From positions 1-64,000 of the forward strand of contig NZ_JOFV01000003.1 of the NCBI RefSeq assembly GCF_000718325.1: a DNA stretch of 64,000 nucleotides, written 5' to 3'. Below the pieces are notes generated by a model, which saw only the letters and a program-made list of their open reading frames with translations, was not told the DNA's origin and searched no databases. Made by a program: the position numbers and the translations under genes. Positions within the stretch are counted from its first letter, which is position 1; every line of letters starts with the position of its first letter. Shown one piece after another: positions 30,895 to 40,158 of the stretch. This DNA is from Oerskovia turbata (GTDB lineage: Bacteria > Actinomycetota > Actinomycetes > Actinomycetales > Cellulomonadaceae).

Positions 30895-31722
30895 TCACAA
30901 GTCGCCCCCCGGACAGGTCAGTACCGGCACAGGTCCGTCGGGGAACGAAACGGACTCGCCGGATGGCATGGGCTCGTCAGGGCGGGGGATGCGAGGTAGC
31001 CAGCAGGAGGCCACTGTCCCGGCCCCCACGGCGGCTGCGACCGATGTCCCGCTCGACGTCTCGTAGCCGCCACCCACGACCGGCGCGAGGACGTCGTGCC
31101 CGGGCAGCGAGAACCATGCGCCTCGCCCGTTCGCGAGCGACGCACGGAGGCCGGCGGCATCGTGCGACGTGATCGCCAGGACTCCGTCGTACGCGGCCGG
31201 GAAGGCGTCGAACGAGCCGATCCCGTTGCCGTTCGCCGCGACGACGACGGTTCCGCGGTCGACCGCCTCGGCGACCGCTTCCCGGAGGACGGGCTCGTCG
31301 TTCTCGAGCGCCATGGAGATCAACACCACGTCAGCGCTGCGGTCCACGGCCCAACCCAGGCCGGCAGCCAGGTCGCTCGCGGTAGCCGTCCCTTGCTCGC
31401 CGACCACGACGACATCGAGAAGCCGAACTCCCACGGCGACACCGCCGCCGAAAGGACCGGTGCGGTGCCCCGCGACGAGGCCCGCCATGCTCGTGGCGTG
31501 GTCCGAAGTAGCGCTCTCCAGCCGGGGCAGGGTCCATCGCGCTTCGACGACCCCGTCCAGTGCGGGGTGCTCCGCATCGATCCCACCGTCGAGGATCGCG
31601 ACGACCGGCGGTGCGTCGCCGGTGGGCGCGGGGCGCGTGCCGACGCACCCGGTGAGAACAGTCAGAAAACTCACGAGCACGACGCACGCACGCCGTCGTC
31701 GACAACGACGACCTACCCCCAC
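30895..31722 (-). CDS. Subtilisin-like (S8) serine protease with lipoprotein-type signal
   Basis: 275 residues from a GTG at 31722 (GGGGGG upstream), chosen because it lies just downstream of a promoter-like TATATT and gives a compact signal peptide; an ATG at 31812 is in frame but upstream of that promoter. The signal RRRRACVVLVSFLTVLTGC has a lipobox with Cys26. The catalytic triad is intact: Asp45 (VAILDGGID), His75 (SDHATSMAGLVAG) and Ser227 (SSGTSVAAA), with the oxyanion Asn in VVVAANGNGIG. It is a minimal S8 fold without propeptide. It is first in a cassette, 10 bp before the toxin gene, so it may process or release that toxin (inference). Confidence 0.88.
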   Translation of the reverse strand: MGVGRRCRRRRACVVLVSFLTVLTGCVGTRPAPTGDAPPVVAILDGGIDAEHPALDGVVEARWTLPRLESATSDHATSMAGLVAGHRTGPFGGGVAVGVRLLDVVVVGEQGTATASDLAAGLGWAVDRSADVVLISMALENDEPVLREAVAEAVDRGTVVVAANGNGIGSFDAFPAAYDGVLAITSHDAAGLRASLANGRGAWFSLPGHDVLAPVVGGGYETSSGTSVAAAVGAGTVASCWLPRIPRPDEPMPSGESVSFPDGPVPVLTCPGGDL

Positions 31723-31770
31723 GCGCCCCCCCGGGTTGTTCACGGGGAGCACAACACATCCCCTGCCCGG

Positions 31771-31800
31771 AATATACTCTTTTGGCTGTGTATCTGAAAA
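31771..31800 (-). promoter_or_regulatory. Candidate promoter of the protease-toxin-immunity cassette
   Basis: On the minus strand TTTTCA is followed 18 bp later by TATATT (31771-31776), inside an unusually AT-rich patch. The expected transcript would start about 40 bases before the GTG at 31722. Confidence 0.5.
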
Positions 31801-31930
31801 GTCTCGCTCCATGTCGACCGTGCGGGTCCAGCGGGACCGTGCCACGGTAGAAGCACCCGGCGACGGCGCCGGGTCGGCCCTGTGCCCGTTCATCGGGGCC
31901 GGTGGGCTCGTCCGACGGACGGAGTGGACC

Positions 31931-32197
31931 ATGTGGTTTCTGTCGTGGATCGTGATCGGACTCATCATGGGGGCCATCGCCCGCGCCATCATGCCGGGCC
32001 GAGCGGCGGGCGGATGGGTCGTGACCCTGATCGTCGGTGTCGTCGGCGCGTTCGTCGGCGGGTTCATCGGCCGGGCGTTCGGCTCGGACCCGAACCAGGA
32101 GTTCTGGTCGTTCTCGACCTGGTTCTGGGCGTTCATCGGATCACTCGTCGTCCTGCTGATCTGGGGGCTCATCGCGGGACGCAGGTCGAAGGCCTGA
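31931..32197 (+). CDS. GlsB/YeaQ/YmgE-family small membrane protein
   Basis: 88 residues from the ATG at 31931. Three transmembrane helices: MWFLSWIVIGLIMGAIAR, WVVTLIVGVVGAFVGGFIGRAF and WFWAFIGSLVVLLIWGLIAG. The MGAIAR-xx-PG and VGxxGAFxGG motifs identify the transglycosylase-associated (GlsB/YeaQ) family, which is linked to envelope or general stress; its biochemical role is unknown. It is divergent from the protease cassette. Confidence 0.93.
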   Translation: MWFLSWIVIGLIMGAIARAIMPGRAAGGWVVTLIVGVVGAFVGGFIGRAFGSDPNQEFWSFSTWFWAFIGSLVVLLIWGLIAGRRSKA

Positions 32198-32224
32198 CGC
32201 ACGCTGCGCCGTCGGGCATCCCGA

Positions 32225-32259
32225 GGAGGCGCGGCCCGGGGCGACCGGGCCGCGCCTCC
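32225..32259 (+). terminator. Hairpin after the GlsB-like gene
   Basis: 15-bp perfect arms (GGAGGCGCGGCCCGG and complement) with a 5-nt loop, 27 bp past the stop. No T-run. It separates this gene from the GNAT cluster. Confidence 0.7.
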
Positions 32260-32317
32260 CGCGCCGAACCCCGGAAAACCCGTGGACCGCTCGCGCCTCG
32301 CGCGAGACGCTGAGGAC

Positions 32318-33451
32318 ATGAGCCATCCCACCGAGTCGACGACGACCTGGCGCATCACCCCGGCCCCACACCCCGCAGACCTCGGCTCCCCCGACGCCTG
32401 GGCGTACCACGGCGTGGCCGAGATCGAGGCCGAGGTCATGGTCGAGGCCCACGGCTACGACGACTTCGCGAACGAGGCCCGCGACGTCCTGGCCGGGATG
32501 GACAACCAGCAGTACGCGACCAAGCAGCGCTTCGTCGCGGTCCGCGCGGACGCACCCGAGACGCCCCGGCCGCAGGACGTGCTGGGCCACCTGTTCGTCC
32601 TCATGATGACGAGCAGCAACGAGCACCTGGGCGAGCTGTACGTGCAGGTGCGACCGGCGGCCCGGCGTCAAGGGCTGGGCACGGCGCTGTGGGACCTGGG
32701 CGAACGCCTCCTGCTCGACGCCGGGCGCACCGTCCTGTTCACCGACACCCAGCACGGCGCCGAGCCGCCGCCCGGACCGGAGGCCCTCGAGGCCCGGACC
32801 GGCGCGGGCCGCGTCCCGGCGAGCGACCCCGGACCGCGCTTCGTGCGGAGCAAGGGGTACGCCCTGGAACAGGTCGAGCGGCACTCGATCCTGCCGCTCC
32901 CCGTCGACCCCGCGCTGCTGGACCGGCTGCGCGAGCAGGCCGACGCCGCCGCGGGACCGGACTACCGCACCCTCGTCTGGGAGGACGACGTGCCGCCCGA
33001 GCGGCGAGAGCAGGTCGGGACCCTGTTCACGCGCATGAGCACCGACGCCCCGGTGGGCGGCATCGACTACCGGGAGGACCCGTGGGACGCGCAGCGCGTA
33101 GGCGTCTGGGTCGACGAGCTGCTCGGCAAGGGGCACGGCATGCTCATGACGGTCGCCGAGCACGTCCCGACCAGCACCCTCACCGCGTTCTCGGTGCTCG
33201 CGTACCCCAAGGACCGCCCCGCATTCGCGTTCCAGGAGGACACGCTCGTCCTGCGCGAGCACCGCGGCCACCGCCTCGGGATGCTCGTCAAGGTCCGGAA
33301 CCTCGACGAGCTCGCCGCCCGACGCCCCACGACCGCACGCATCCACACCTGGAACGCCGAGGAGAACGACCACATGCTCGCGATCAACATCGACCTGGGC
33401 TTCACGCCCGCAGGCGGCTACGCGGGCTGGCAGAAGAAGGCCGGCACCTGA
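32318..33451 (+). CDS. Double-GNAT acetyltransferase, copy 1 of 3
   Basis: 377 residues from the ATG at 32318. Two GNAT halves are visible. The first contains LYVQVRPAARRQGLGTALWDLGERLL, the acetyl-CoA pyrophosphate loop. The second contains [23 protein letters not shown] and ends WNAEENDHMLAINIDLGFTPAGGY. Fused double-GNAT proteins of about 400 residues are common in Actinobacteria, and their substrates are mostly unknown. It is followed directly by two paralogues with the same N-terminal pattern (TxWR...DAWAYHGxAEIE). Confidence 0.92.
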   Translation: MSHPTESTTTWRITPAPHPADLGSPDAWAYHGVAEIEAEVMVEAHGYDDFANEARDVLAGMDNQQYATKQRFVAVRADAPETPRPQDVLGHLFVLMMTSSNEHLGELYVQVRPAARRQGLGTALWDLGERLLLDAGRTVLFTDTQHGAEPPPGPEALEARTGAGRVPASDPGPRFVRSKGYALEQVERHSILPLPVDPALLDRLREQADAAAGPDYRTLVWEDDVPPERREQVGTLFTRMSTDAPVGGIDYREDPWDAQRVGVWVDELLGKGHGMLMTVAEHVPTSTLTAFSVLAYPKDRPAFAFQEDTLVLREHRGHRLGMLVKVRNLDELAARRPTTARIHTWNAEENDHMLAINIDLGFTPAGGYAGWQKKAGT

Positions 33452-34623
33452 CCGGCCCGTCGCAGGCCGCGGCTCCGGCATCGTCCTCCGGCCCGACGGC
33501 GTGGCGCGTCCTGCGTGCGCCCGTCCCGGACTCGCTCGACGCACCCGAGGCGTGGGCCGTGCACGGCACGGCGCGCGTGGGCGAGGCGATCGACCGGGAG
33601 ATCCACGGGCACGCCGACCTCGGTCTCGACGCGGCGACCGTCCTCGTCACGATGACGGCCCAGCAGGAGTACAAGCGCAACGTCCGGTTCGTCGCGGTGG
33701 CCGACGCGGCCTCGTCCACCGGCGGACCGGACGCGGCCCCGGTGGCGGGCGACGTCGTCGGGCGCGGGCTCGTCGGCCTTCCCCAGAAGGGGAACACGCA
33801 CCTCGCGATCGTGTACGTCGGGGTCGACCCCGCGCACCGCGGCCAAGGGGTCGGGGCGGCGCTCTGGGACGAGTGCCTGCGCATCGCGCGCGACGCCGGG
33901 CGCACCGTGCTCCTGTCCGACTCCGCGCACGCCCCCGAACCCCCTCCCGGCCCCGGTGCGCTCGACTCGCCGACCGGCAGCGGGCGCGTGCCGCTCGACG
34001 ACCCCGGCACGCGCTTCGCGCTCTCGCGCGGCTTCGCGCTCGAACAGGTCATGCGGCAGTCGACGATCACGCTGCCGCCCCGCGCCGACGTCGTGGACCC
34101 GTTGCGCGACGCAGCCCTGGCGACCGCGGGCGACGACTACCGCGTGCACCTCTGGCAGGACACCGTCCCCGAGGAGTGGATCGACGACTTCGCGGTCCTC
34201 GAGACACGCATGAGCACCGACGCCCCCAGCGGCGGGCTCGACCTCGAGGAGGACCCGTGGGACGCCGACCGGGTGCGCGTCGCATCGCAGTCCTTCGTCG
34301 ACCGCGGCCAGGGATACCTCGTCGCGGTGGCCGAGCACGTGCCGTCGGGGCGGCTCGCCGCGTTCTCGATGGTCTCCTACCCGCACGACCGCCCCGAGGT
34401 CGTCATCCAGGAGGACACCCTGGTCCTGCGCGAGCACCGCGGCCACCGCCTCGGGACGCTCGTCAAGATCGCGGTGCTCGACGAGCTGGCCCGCGTGCGC
34501 CCCTCATCACGCCGAATCCACACCTGGAACGCGCAGGAGAACCGGCACATGCTCGCGATCAACGAGGCCCTCGGGTTCGAGGTCGCGAGCGTCACCGCGG
34601 AGTGGCAGCTGCGGCTCGCCTGA
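33448..34623 (+). CDS. Double-GNAT acetyltransferase, copy 2 of 3 (CTG start)
   Basis: 391 residues if it starts at the CTG at 33448, which overlaps the previous stop as CTGA and has AGAAGG seven bases upstream. No in-frame ATG, GTG or TTG occurs before the conserved region (TAWRVLRAPVPDSLDAPEAWAVHG), so an ordinary start is excluded unless part of the conserved N-terminus is lost. Motifs: VGVDPAHRGQGVGAALWDECLR in the first half and [21 protein letters not shown] in the second, with the same WNAQENRHMLAINEALGFE ending. It is presumably translated by coupling to copy 1. Confidence 0.88.
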   Translation: MTGPSQAAAPASSSGPTAWRVLRAPVPDSLDAPEAWAVHGTARVGEAIDREIHGHADLGLDAATVLVTMTAQQEYKRNVRFVAVADAASSTGGPDAAPVAGDVVGRGLVGLPQKGNTHLAIVYVGVDPAHRGQGVGAALWDECLRIARDAGRTVLLSDSAHAPEPPPGPGALDSPTGSGRVPLDDPGTRFALSRGFALEQVMRQSTITLPPRADVVDPLRDAALATAGDDYRVHLWQDTVPEEWIDDFAVLETRMSTDAPSGGLDLEEDPWDADRVRVASQSFVDRGQGYLVAVAEHVPSGRLAAFSMVSYPHDRPEVVIQEDTLVLREHRGHRLGTLVKIAVLDELARVRPSSRRIHTWNAQENRHMLAINEALGFEVASVTAEWQLRLA

Positions 34624-34687
34624 CCGACGGGGCGATGTGTCGTTATTGTCTGGCCCGCGCGGACCTGGTCGCGCAAGAGTGGGGCAC

Positions 34688-35893
34688 ATGACGAGCACCG
34701 AGACCTCCCCGGGGGCCGCGGCCCCCGCAGGCACGACCTGGCGCGCGGTCGACGCCCCTCCCGTCCCGCCCACGCTCGAGCACCCCGACATCTGGGCGTA
34801 CCAGGCGTACAGCGAGATCGAGCACGACGTGCAGCTCGCGACCTGGGGCTGGACCGACTGGTGGGCTCCCCTGCCCGTGATCCACGGGGCGCTCCAGCAG
34901 CAGGAGTACCACCGCAAGATCCTGGTCGTCGCGCTCCCTGGAGATGCTCCGGGGACGGCAGCCGACGCCTCCCCTGGTGCCGACGTCCCGCTCACCGACG
35001 GCACCGCCCCGGCCCCCCGCGACGTGGGCGGTGCCGCGATCGTCAACCTCGCGACCGTGAGCAACACGCACCTCGCGTACGTCACGCTCATGGTGCGCCC
35101 CGGGCTCGACGGCCAGGGCATCGGTGACACCCTCCTGGCACGGGTCGAGGAGATCGCACGCGCCGCAGACCGGACCACGGTCATCACCTTCAGCAACCAC
35201 TCTCCCGAGCCCGCCCCCGGTCCCGACGCCCTCGACGCACCGACGGGCGCGGGCCGCGTGCCCGTCGCGTCACGCCCGGCACGTTTCGCGCTCGGTCGGG
35301 GCTTCACGCTCGAGCAGGTCGAGCGCGCCTCGGTGCTGAGGCTCCCGGTCGACCCCACCCTGCTCGACGCGCTCCACGCGCGGTCCACCGAGGCGGCCGG
35401 CGACGACTACCGGCTGCACACCTGGTGGGACGAGGTGCCCACCGTGTGGGAGGACCAGGTCGCGATCCTGTGGACACGCATGAGCACCGACATCCCCAAC
35501 GCGGGCCTCGACGTCGCGGAGAGCCCCTGGGACGCCGCACGCGTCCGCAGCCACCTGCGCGACCTCGCCGGCCGGCACCAGCACGTGCTGATCACGGTCG
35601 CCGAGCACGCACCCGCGGGCACGCTCGCGGCCTTCTCGGTGGTGCAGATGCCCGTCCCCGACGTGCCCTTCGCCTTCCAGGAGGACACGCTCGTGCTCCG
35701 CGAGCACCGCGGCCACCGGCTCGGGATGCTCGTCAAGATCGCCAACCTGCGCGCCTACGAGGAGCGCCGCCCCGGCGAGCGCCGCATCAACACGTGGAAC
35801 GCCCAGGAGAACGAGCACATGCTCGCGATCAACGTCGCGCTCGGCTTCGAGCCCGTCGGCGTCGCGGCCGTCTGGCAGAAGCGCCTCGACTGA
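34688..35893 (+). CDS. Double-GNAT acetyltransferase, copy 3 of 3
   Basis: 401 residues from the ATG at 34688. It has the same layout: first half [25 protein letters not shown] loop (a weaker Q/RxxGxG), second half [21 protein letters not shown], and ending [20 protein letters not shown]. An acidic Ala/Pro/Asp-rich insertion (about 90-115) is longer than in copies 1 and 2. The 64-bp gap from copy 2 contains a weak AT patch (TGTCGTTATTGTC) that might be a promoter. Three tandem paralogues imply a locally expanded resistance or modification function, not determinable here. Confidence 0.92.
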   Translation: MTSTETSPGAAAPAGTTWRAVDAPPVPPTLEHPDIWAYQAYSEIEHDVQLATWGWTDWWAPLPVIHGALQQQEYHRKILVVALPGDAPGTAADASPGADVPLTDGTAPAPRDVGGAAIVNLATVSNTHLAYVTLMVRPGLDGQGIGDTLLARVEEIARAADRTTVITFSNHSPEPAPGPDALDAPTGAGRVPVASRPARFALGRGFTLEQVERASVLRLPVDPTLLDALHARSTEAAGDDYRLHTWWDEVPTVWEDQVAILWTRMSTDIPNAGLDVAESPWDAARVRSHLRDLAGRHQHVLITVAEHAPAGTLAAFSVVQMPVPDVPFAFQEDTLVLREHRGHRLGMLVKIANLRAYEERRPGERRINTWNAQENEHMLAINVALGFEPVGVAAVWQKRLD

Positions 35894-36119
35894 CGCTCCC
35901 GGCGGGGTCTCGGACCCTGCCACCCGCGTGAGGCGACGGGCACGCCCGGCGGACGCTTCGCCGTCGGGCGTGCACGGTTGTCCGGCAGCGCACCTCACAA
36001 CCGCTCGCACCGTGAGCCGCCAGGACAACCCCGCAGGTCGCGGCCTACGGTTGTCGGGTCCGGCCAAGAGCCGGGCGCCCCCCGAAGACCCCCACCGACC
36101 AGGGAGCAGCGAGACCACC

Positions 36120-37826
36120 GTGAGCACTGCGAGCACACCGCCGATCGACGCCACCACCACTCCCGCCTGGGCCGACCTCACAGCCCACGAGGCCGCGTTG
36201 TCCCCCGACCTGCGCACCTGGTTCGCGCAGGACCCCGGCCGCGCCGGCCGCCTCACGTTCGACGCCGCCGACCTCCACGTCGACCTGTCGAAGAACCTCG
36301 TGACCGACGAGACCCTCGCGCTCCTGGTACGCCTCGCGGACGACGTCGACCTGGTCGGGCGCCGCGACGCCATGCTCCGCGGCGACCACATCAACGTGAC
36401 CGAGGACCGCGCCGTGCTGCACACCGCGCTGCGCCGCCCGTCCGGGGCCGTCCCAGGGCTGACCGTCGACGGCCAGGACGTCGACGCCGACGTGCACGCC
36501 GAGCTCGCCAAGGTCTACGCGTTCGCCGACAAGGTGCGCTCGGGCGAGTGGAAGGGCGTCACGGGCGAGCGCGTGCGCACGGTCGTGAACATCGGGATCG
36601 GCGGGTCGGACCTCGGCCCCGTCATGGCCTACGAGGCCCTCCTGCCCTACAAGACCGAAGACCTCGACGTCCGGTTCGTGTCCAACATCGACCCGACCGA
36701 CGTCGCCGAGAAGACCGCGGGCCTCGACCCGCGCACCACGCTGTTCATCGTCGCGTCCAAGACGTTCGGGACGCTCGAGACCCTGACCAACGCGCGCCTC
36801 GCACGCGACTGGCTGTGGACCGAGCTGGCTGCGGTCGGGGCACTCCCCGCCGATGCGGACGACGCAGCCCGGGCCGAGGCCGTCGGCAAGCACTTCGTCG
36901 CGGTCTCCACGGCGCTCGACAAGGTCGCGGCGTTCGGGATCGACCCGGCCAACGCGTTCGGCTTCTGGGACTGGGTCGGCGGCCGCTACTCGGTCGACTC
37001 CGCGATCGGCACGTCGCTCGCGATCGCGATCGGCCCGGCCCGCTTCGAGGAGTTCCTCGCGGGCTTCCACGCGATCGACGAGCACTTCCGCACCACGCCG
37101 ATCGCGCAGAACGTGCCCGCGCTCATGGGCCTGCTCAACGTGTGGAACGTCAACTTCCTCGGCGCGCACACGCACGCCGTGCTGCCCTACGCGCAGTACC
37201 TGCACCGATTCCCCGCGTACCTGCAGCAGCTCACCATGGAGTCCAACGGCAAGTCCGTGCGCTGGGACGGTTCCCCTGTCACGACCGAGACCGGCGAGGT
37301 CTTCTGGGGCGAGCCCGGCACCAACGGGCAGCACGCGTTCTACCAGCTCATCCACCAGGGCACGCGCCTGATCCCCGCGGACTTCATCGCCGTGGCGAAC
37401 CCGGCGCACCCGCTGGTGGATTCCTCGGCAGGCGATGTCGATGTGCACTCGCTGTTCCTCGCGAACTTCTTCGCGCAGACCAAGGCGCTCGCGTTCGGCA
37501 AGACCGCCGACGAGGTCCGCGCCGAGGGCACGGCCGAGGACCTCGTGAGCGCCCGCGTGTTCTCGGGCAACCGCCCGACGACGTCGATCCTCGCGCCCGC
37601 GCTCACGCCCTCGGTCCTGGGCCAGCTCATCGCGCTCTACGAGCACATCACGTTCGTCCAGGGCGTCGTGTGGGGCATCGACTCGTTCGACCAGTGGGGC
37701 GTCGAGCTCGGCAAGAAGCTCGCCAACGAGATCGCCCCGGCCGTCGCCGGTGACACGGCCGCGCTCGCCGAGCAGGACCCGTCGACGCAGGCACTCATCG
37801 GCTGGTACCTGGACCAGCGGAGCTGA
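36120..37826 (+). CDS. pgi: Glucose-6-phosphate isomerase
   Basis: 568 residues from a GTG at 36120 (AGGGAG upstream). Signature elements: [55 protein letters not shown], and [11 protein letters not shown]...[27 protein letters not shown]. It interconverts glucose-6-phosphate and fructose-6-phosphate in glycolysis and gluconeogenesis in the cytoplasm. It is monocistronic. In the 226-bp leader CGGTTGTC recurs at 35966 and 36049 with an inverted GGACAACC between, possibly a regulator site. A 23-bp-arm palindrome follows the gene. Confidence 0.97.
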   Translation: MSTASTPPIDATTTPAWADLTAHEAALSPDLRTWFAQDPGRAGRLTFDAADLHVDLSKNLVTDETLALLVRLADDVDLVGRRDAMLRGDHINVTEDRAVLHTALRRPSGAVPGLTVDGQDVDADVHAELAKVYAFADKVRSGEWKGVTGERVRTVVNIGIGGSDLGPVMAYEALLPYKTEDLDVRFVSNIDPTDVAEKTAGLDPRTTLFIVASKTFGTLETLTNARLARDWLWTELAAVGALPADADDAARAEAVGKHFVAVSTALDKVAAFGIDPANAFGFWDWVGGRYSVDSAIGTSLAIAIGPARFEEFLAGFHAIDEHFRTTPIAQNVPALMGLLNVWNVNFLGAHTHAVLPYAQYLHRFPAYLQQLTMESNGKSVRWDGSPVTTETGEVFWGEPGTNGQHAFYQLIHQGTRLIPADFIAVANPAHPLVDSSAGDVDVHSLFLANFFAQTKALAFGKTADEVRAEGTAEDLVSARVFSGNRPTTSILAPALTPSVLGQLIALYEHITFVQGVVWGIDSFDQWGVELGKKLANEIAPAVAGDTAALAEQDPSTQALIGWYLDQRS

Positions 37827-37867
37827 CGCCCGGCGGCCCTGGCTGCCGGCAGCTGGCTGCCGGCAGC

Positions 37868-37945
37868 CGAGCATGCGGTTGGCGTTCGTCGAGCATGCGG
37901 TTGGCGTCGTGATTCACCTGATTCACGACGCCAACCGCATGCTCG
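37868..37945. repeat. Repeat locus B: 23-bp-arm perfect palindrome plus extra half copy
   Basis: Arms 37890-37912 and 37923-37945 are perfectly complementary over 23 bp with a 10-nt loop; they start CGAGCATGCGGTTGGCGTCG. A further half copy GAGCATGCGGTTGGCGT lies just before, at about 37869-37885. The element lies between convergent pgi and the DUF3558 gene. It is the best copy of the family also seen at 13.3 and 40.0 kb. Confidence 0.9.
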
Positions 37946-37985
37946 GCAGCGAGGCGGGGGGCCGGGGGGGCCGGGGAGGCCGGGG

Positions 37986-38666
37986 CTAGTGGGCCGCTAC
38001 CGTCGCGAGGGCCTGCTCGACCGTCGCGACCTCCTCCGGGGCGCCCGTGATCCCGTCTCTCATGACGAGCACGGACGAGAAGACCCCGTCACGGCACGAC
38101 TGGCCCGTGAGCGCCTGCGGGTCCTCGAGCGAGGGCACGATGTTGACTGTCTCGGTCCGGCCCGGCTCGCCGCCCGCGATCTCGATCGTCGTCGAGAAGA
38201 TCTCGCACGCCTGCACCGCGTCGAGCTTCTCGCCCGTGCCGACGAGCGCGGACGCCTCGCGGATCGTGCGGGTGTTCTCCGCGTCGTCGACGAGGCCGGT
38301 GGCCTCGAGCTGCTGAAGCATCTCGGGCAGCTGCTGCGCCCAGTCCTCGGCAGGGATGCGCGAGACCTGGACCGTGGCACCGGCCGGGTCGCCCCACACG
38401 CAGGCGGGGAACTCGACGTTGCCTGCGACCGTCGTCTCGACCGGGCCGTCGAGGGACCGACCGGCCAGCGCGGTCACCTGGTCGGTACCGATCAGGTCGC
38501 ACGCCCCAGAGGCCGACGGGGTCTCCGTGGCTGCAGCGGGGGCGGGAGCGTCGGTCGCCGGGCCGTCTCCGCCGGCATCCGTGGGTGACGCGCACCCCGT
38601 CAGAAGGGTCGCACCGAGCACACCGGGCAGGACAACAGTGAGGACATGCCTCCGCAACGAGTTCAC
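37986..38666 (-). CDS. DUF3558-like lipoprotein
   Basis: 226 residues from a GTG at 38666. The signal peptide has a lipobox LLTGC (Cys25), followed by an Ala/Pro/Thr-rich linker. The globular part (SGACDLIGTDQVTALAGRSLDGPVE ... FPACVWGDPAGATVQVSR ... ACEIFSTTIEIAG ... QSCRDGVFSSVLVM) has the paired cysteines of DUF3558, a family of actinobacterial surface lipoproteins of unknown function. It is monocistronic and converges on pgi. Confidence 0.85.
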   Translation of the reverse strand: MNSLRRHVLTVVLPGVLGATLLTGCASPTDAGGDGPATDAPAPAAATETPSASGACDLIGTDQVTALAGRSLDGPVETTVAGNVEFPACVWGDPAGATVQVSRIPAEDWAQQLPEMLQQLEATGLVDDAENTRTIREASALVGTGEKLDAVQACEIFSTTIEIAGGEPGRTETVNIVPSLEDPQALTGQSCRDGVFSSVLVMRDGITGAPEEVATVEQALATVAAH

Positions 38667-38802
38667 CGGTCAAATCCAACCACACGGTCGGTAGGTATCC
38701 GGTCGAGACGCGGCGGTCACGACCCACGTCTTCCAGGCCCGACGGCGAGGCCGCCCCACCGCTGTGGACGTCCCTGCCCCGGCACCCCGGACGGACGGGC
38801 CG

Positions 38803-39423
38803 TCAGCCCTCCGCGCCGCCCGGCACCTTGTCCTTCACGTCGTCGTAGTCCTCGCTGCCCGGCAGGGCGCTCGGGCCGTAGACCAGGTGCACTACCCCCG
38901 TGGGGAACACCTCGGAGCGCAGCAGGTGCAGCGGGTAGACGGGCTCTCCCTCGTCGAAGAGGCGCTCGCCCTTGCGCGCGGCGACGGGGTGGATCAGCAG
39001 GCTCAGCTCGTCCACGAGCCCGGCGGCGAGGAGCTGCCGGACCACCGAGAGCGACCCTGCGACGAGGACCTTCGCGATCCCCGGGGTCTCCTTGAGCGTC
39101 GTCACGGACTCGACCAGGTCCCCGTCGATCCGCTCCACGTTGCGCCAGCCCAGATCGGCGTCACCTCGGGTCACGACGACCTTGCGCACGTCGCCGAGCC
39201 GCTTCGCGAACACGGCGTCCTCCTCCCCGGCCTCCTCACGCCCCGGCCACGCGCCCGCGAAGCTGTCGTAGGTGACGCGCCCCAGGAGCAGGGTGTCGAC
39301 GCCCGAGTAGTCCTCGTCGACAGCCGCACCCATGTGCTCGTCGAAGTACGGGAAGTGCCAGGCGGGGTCGATCTCGGCCACCCCGTCGAGCGAGATGAAC
39401 AGGGTCGAGACGAGCTTCGCCAT
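38803..39423 (-). CDS. Dihydrofolate-reductase-like (RibD C-terminal) protein
   Basis: 206 residues from the ATG at 39423. MAKLVSTLFISLDGVAEI at the N-terminus, DTLLLGRVTYDSFAGAWPG, KVVVTRG, then KVLVAGSLSVVRQLLAAGLVDELSLLIHPVAARKGERLFDEG follow the RibD C-terminal/DHFR-like NADPH-dependent reductase fold. Stand-alone members are common and their substrate is unknown; they are not the true folate or riboflavin enzymes. Monocistronic. Confidence 0.92.
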   Translation of the reverse strand: MAKLVSTLFISLDGVAEIDPAWHFPYFDEHMGAAVDEDYSGVDTLLLGRVTYDSFAGAWPGREEAGEEDAVFAKRLGDVRKVVVTRGDADLGWRNVERIDGDLVESVTTLKETPGIAKVLVAGSLSVVRQLLAAGLVDELSLLIHPVAARKGERLFDEGEPVYPLHLLRSEVFPTGVVHLVYGPSALPGSEDYDDVKDKVPGGAEG

Positions 39424-39564
39424 GATGGGTCCCTTCGGGAGTCTTCCGGTACGACGCTTGGACCGGGACCGGGCCGCGAAGTCATCGGTCCCCCGGTCCC
39501 ACCGTGGCACGCGAAAGGGCTCGCGGCTCGCGCAGGTGCGCGCCGCCGTCGGGCCGTGTGCCGG

Positions 39565-39891
39565 TCAGTCGCCCGGCCACTCCCCCGTCCACTTCTGGAA
39601 GGCCCGGGCCCCGCCACGGTCGATGAGCGCCTTGACACCCGAGAAGATCGCGCCCTGGATCAGGGCGGCGATGAGGATCTCGCGCAGCGGGTACTCGGAC
39701 TGGAGCGGAGTGGGCGCATCCTTGCGGTGGCCCGGGGAGACGCGCTTGTAGATCTGCCTGAACACCTGGCCCGCGACCAGGCCGCCGACGATCGAGCTGA
39801 TCAGCCCGAACGGCCGGTACAGGATCTTCGCGGCCGTGCCGCCGTGCTCCTCGGTGTGCTCGGACACATGGTCGATCGTGGCGTCGCTCAT
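39565..39891 (-). CDS. DUF4235 membrane protein
   Basis: 108 residues from the ATG at 39891. KILYRPFGLISSIVGGLVAGQVFRQIYKR near the N-terminus and LREILIAALIQGAIFSGVKALIDRGGARAFQKWTGEWPGD at the C-terminus match DUF4235, with two membrane-associated helices. Function unknown. A second DUF4235 protein is at 44603. It is probably monocistronic. Confidence 0.9.
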   Translation of the reverse strand: MSDATIDHVSEHTEEHGGTAAKILYRPFGLISSIVGGLVAGQVFRQIYKRVSPGHRKDAPTPLQSEYPLREILIAALIQGAIFSGVKALIDRGGARAFQKWTGEWPGD

Positions 39892-39984
39892 CCTTCGACG
39901 CTAACGCGGGAGCGGTTCGGTCGCAGGGCGGGCGCCGGCACGCCCGCGGGTGCCCCCGGTCCCCGGTCCCCGGTCCCCGGTGAC

Positions 39985-40063
39985 GAGCATGCGGTTGGCG
40001 TCGGTATCGGCGGCCTACCGAACGCCAACCACATGGTCGAGCGACGACAACCGCATGCTCGGC
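39985..40063. repeat. Repeat locus C: imperfect copy of the CATGCGGTTGGCGT palindrome
   Basis: GAGCATGCGGTTGGCGT at 39985, then AACGCCAACCACATGGTC in inverted orientation near 40020-40038, and a further inverted half AACCGCATGCTCGGCC near 40049-40064. It lies in the 267-bp gap between the DUF4235 gene and thiQ, followed by GACCGGCC-rich repeats. It is the most degenerate of three copies in the window. Confidence 0.8.
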
Positions 40064-40158
40064 CGGACAGCTCTCCGAGCGACCGTCCGGCCGACCGGCC
40101 GACCATCCGACCGTCCGATCATCAGTCCGCCGGTACCACTCGGCCGCCTGTGCCCGGC

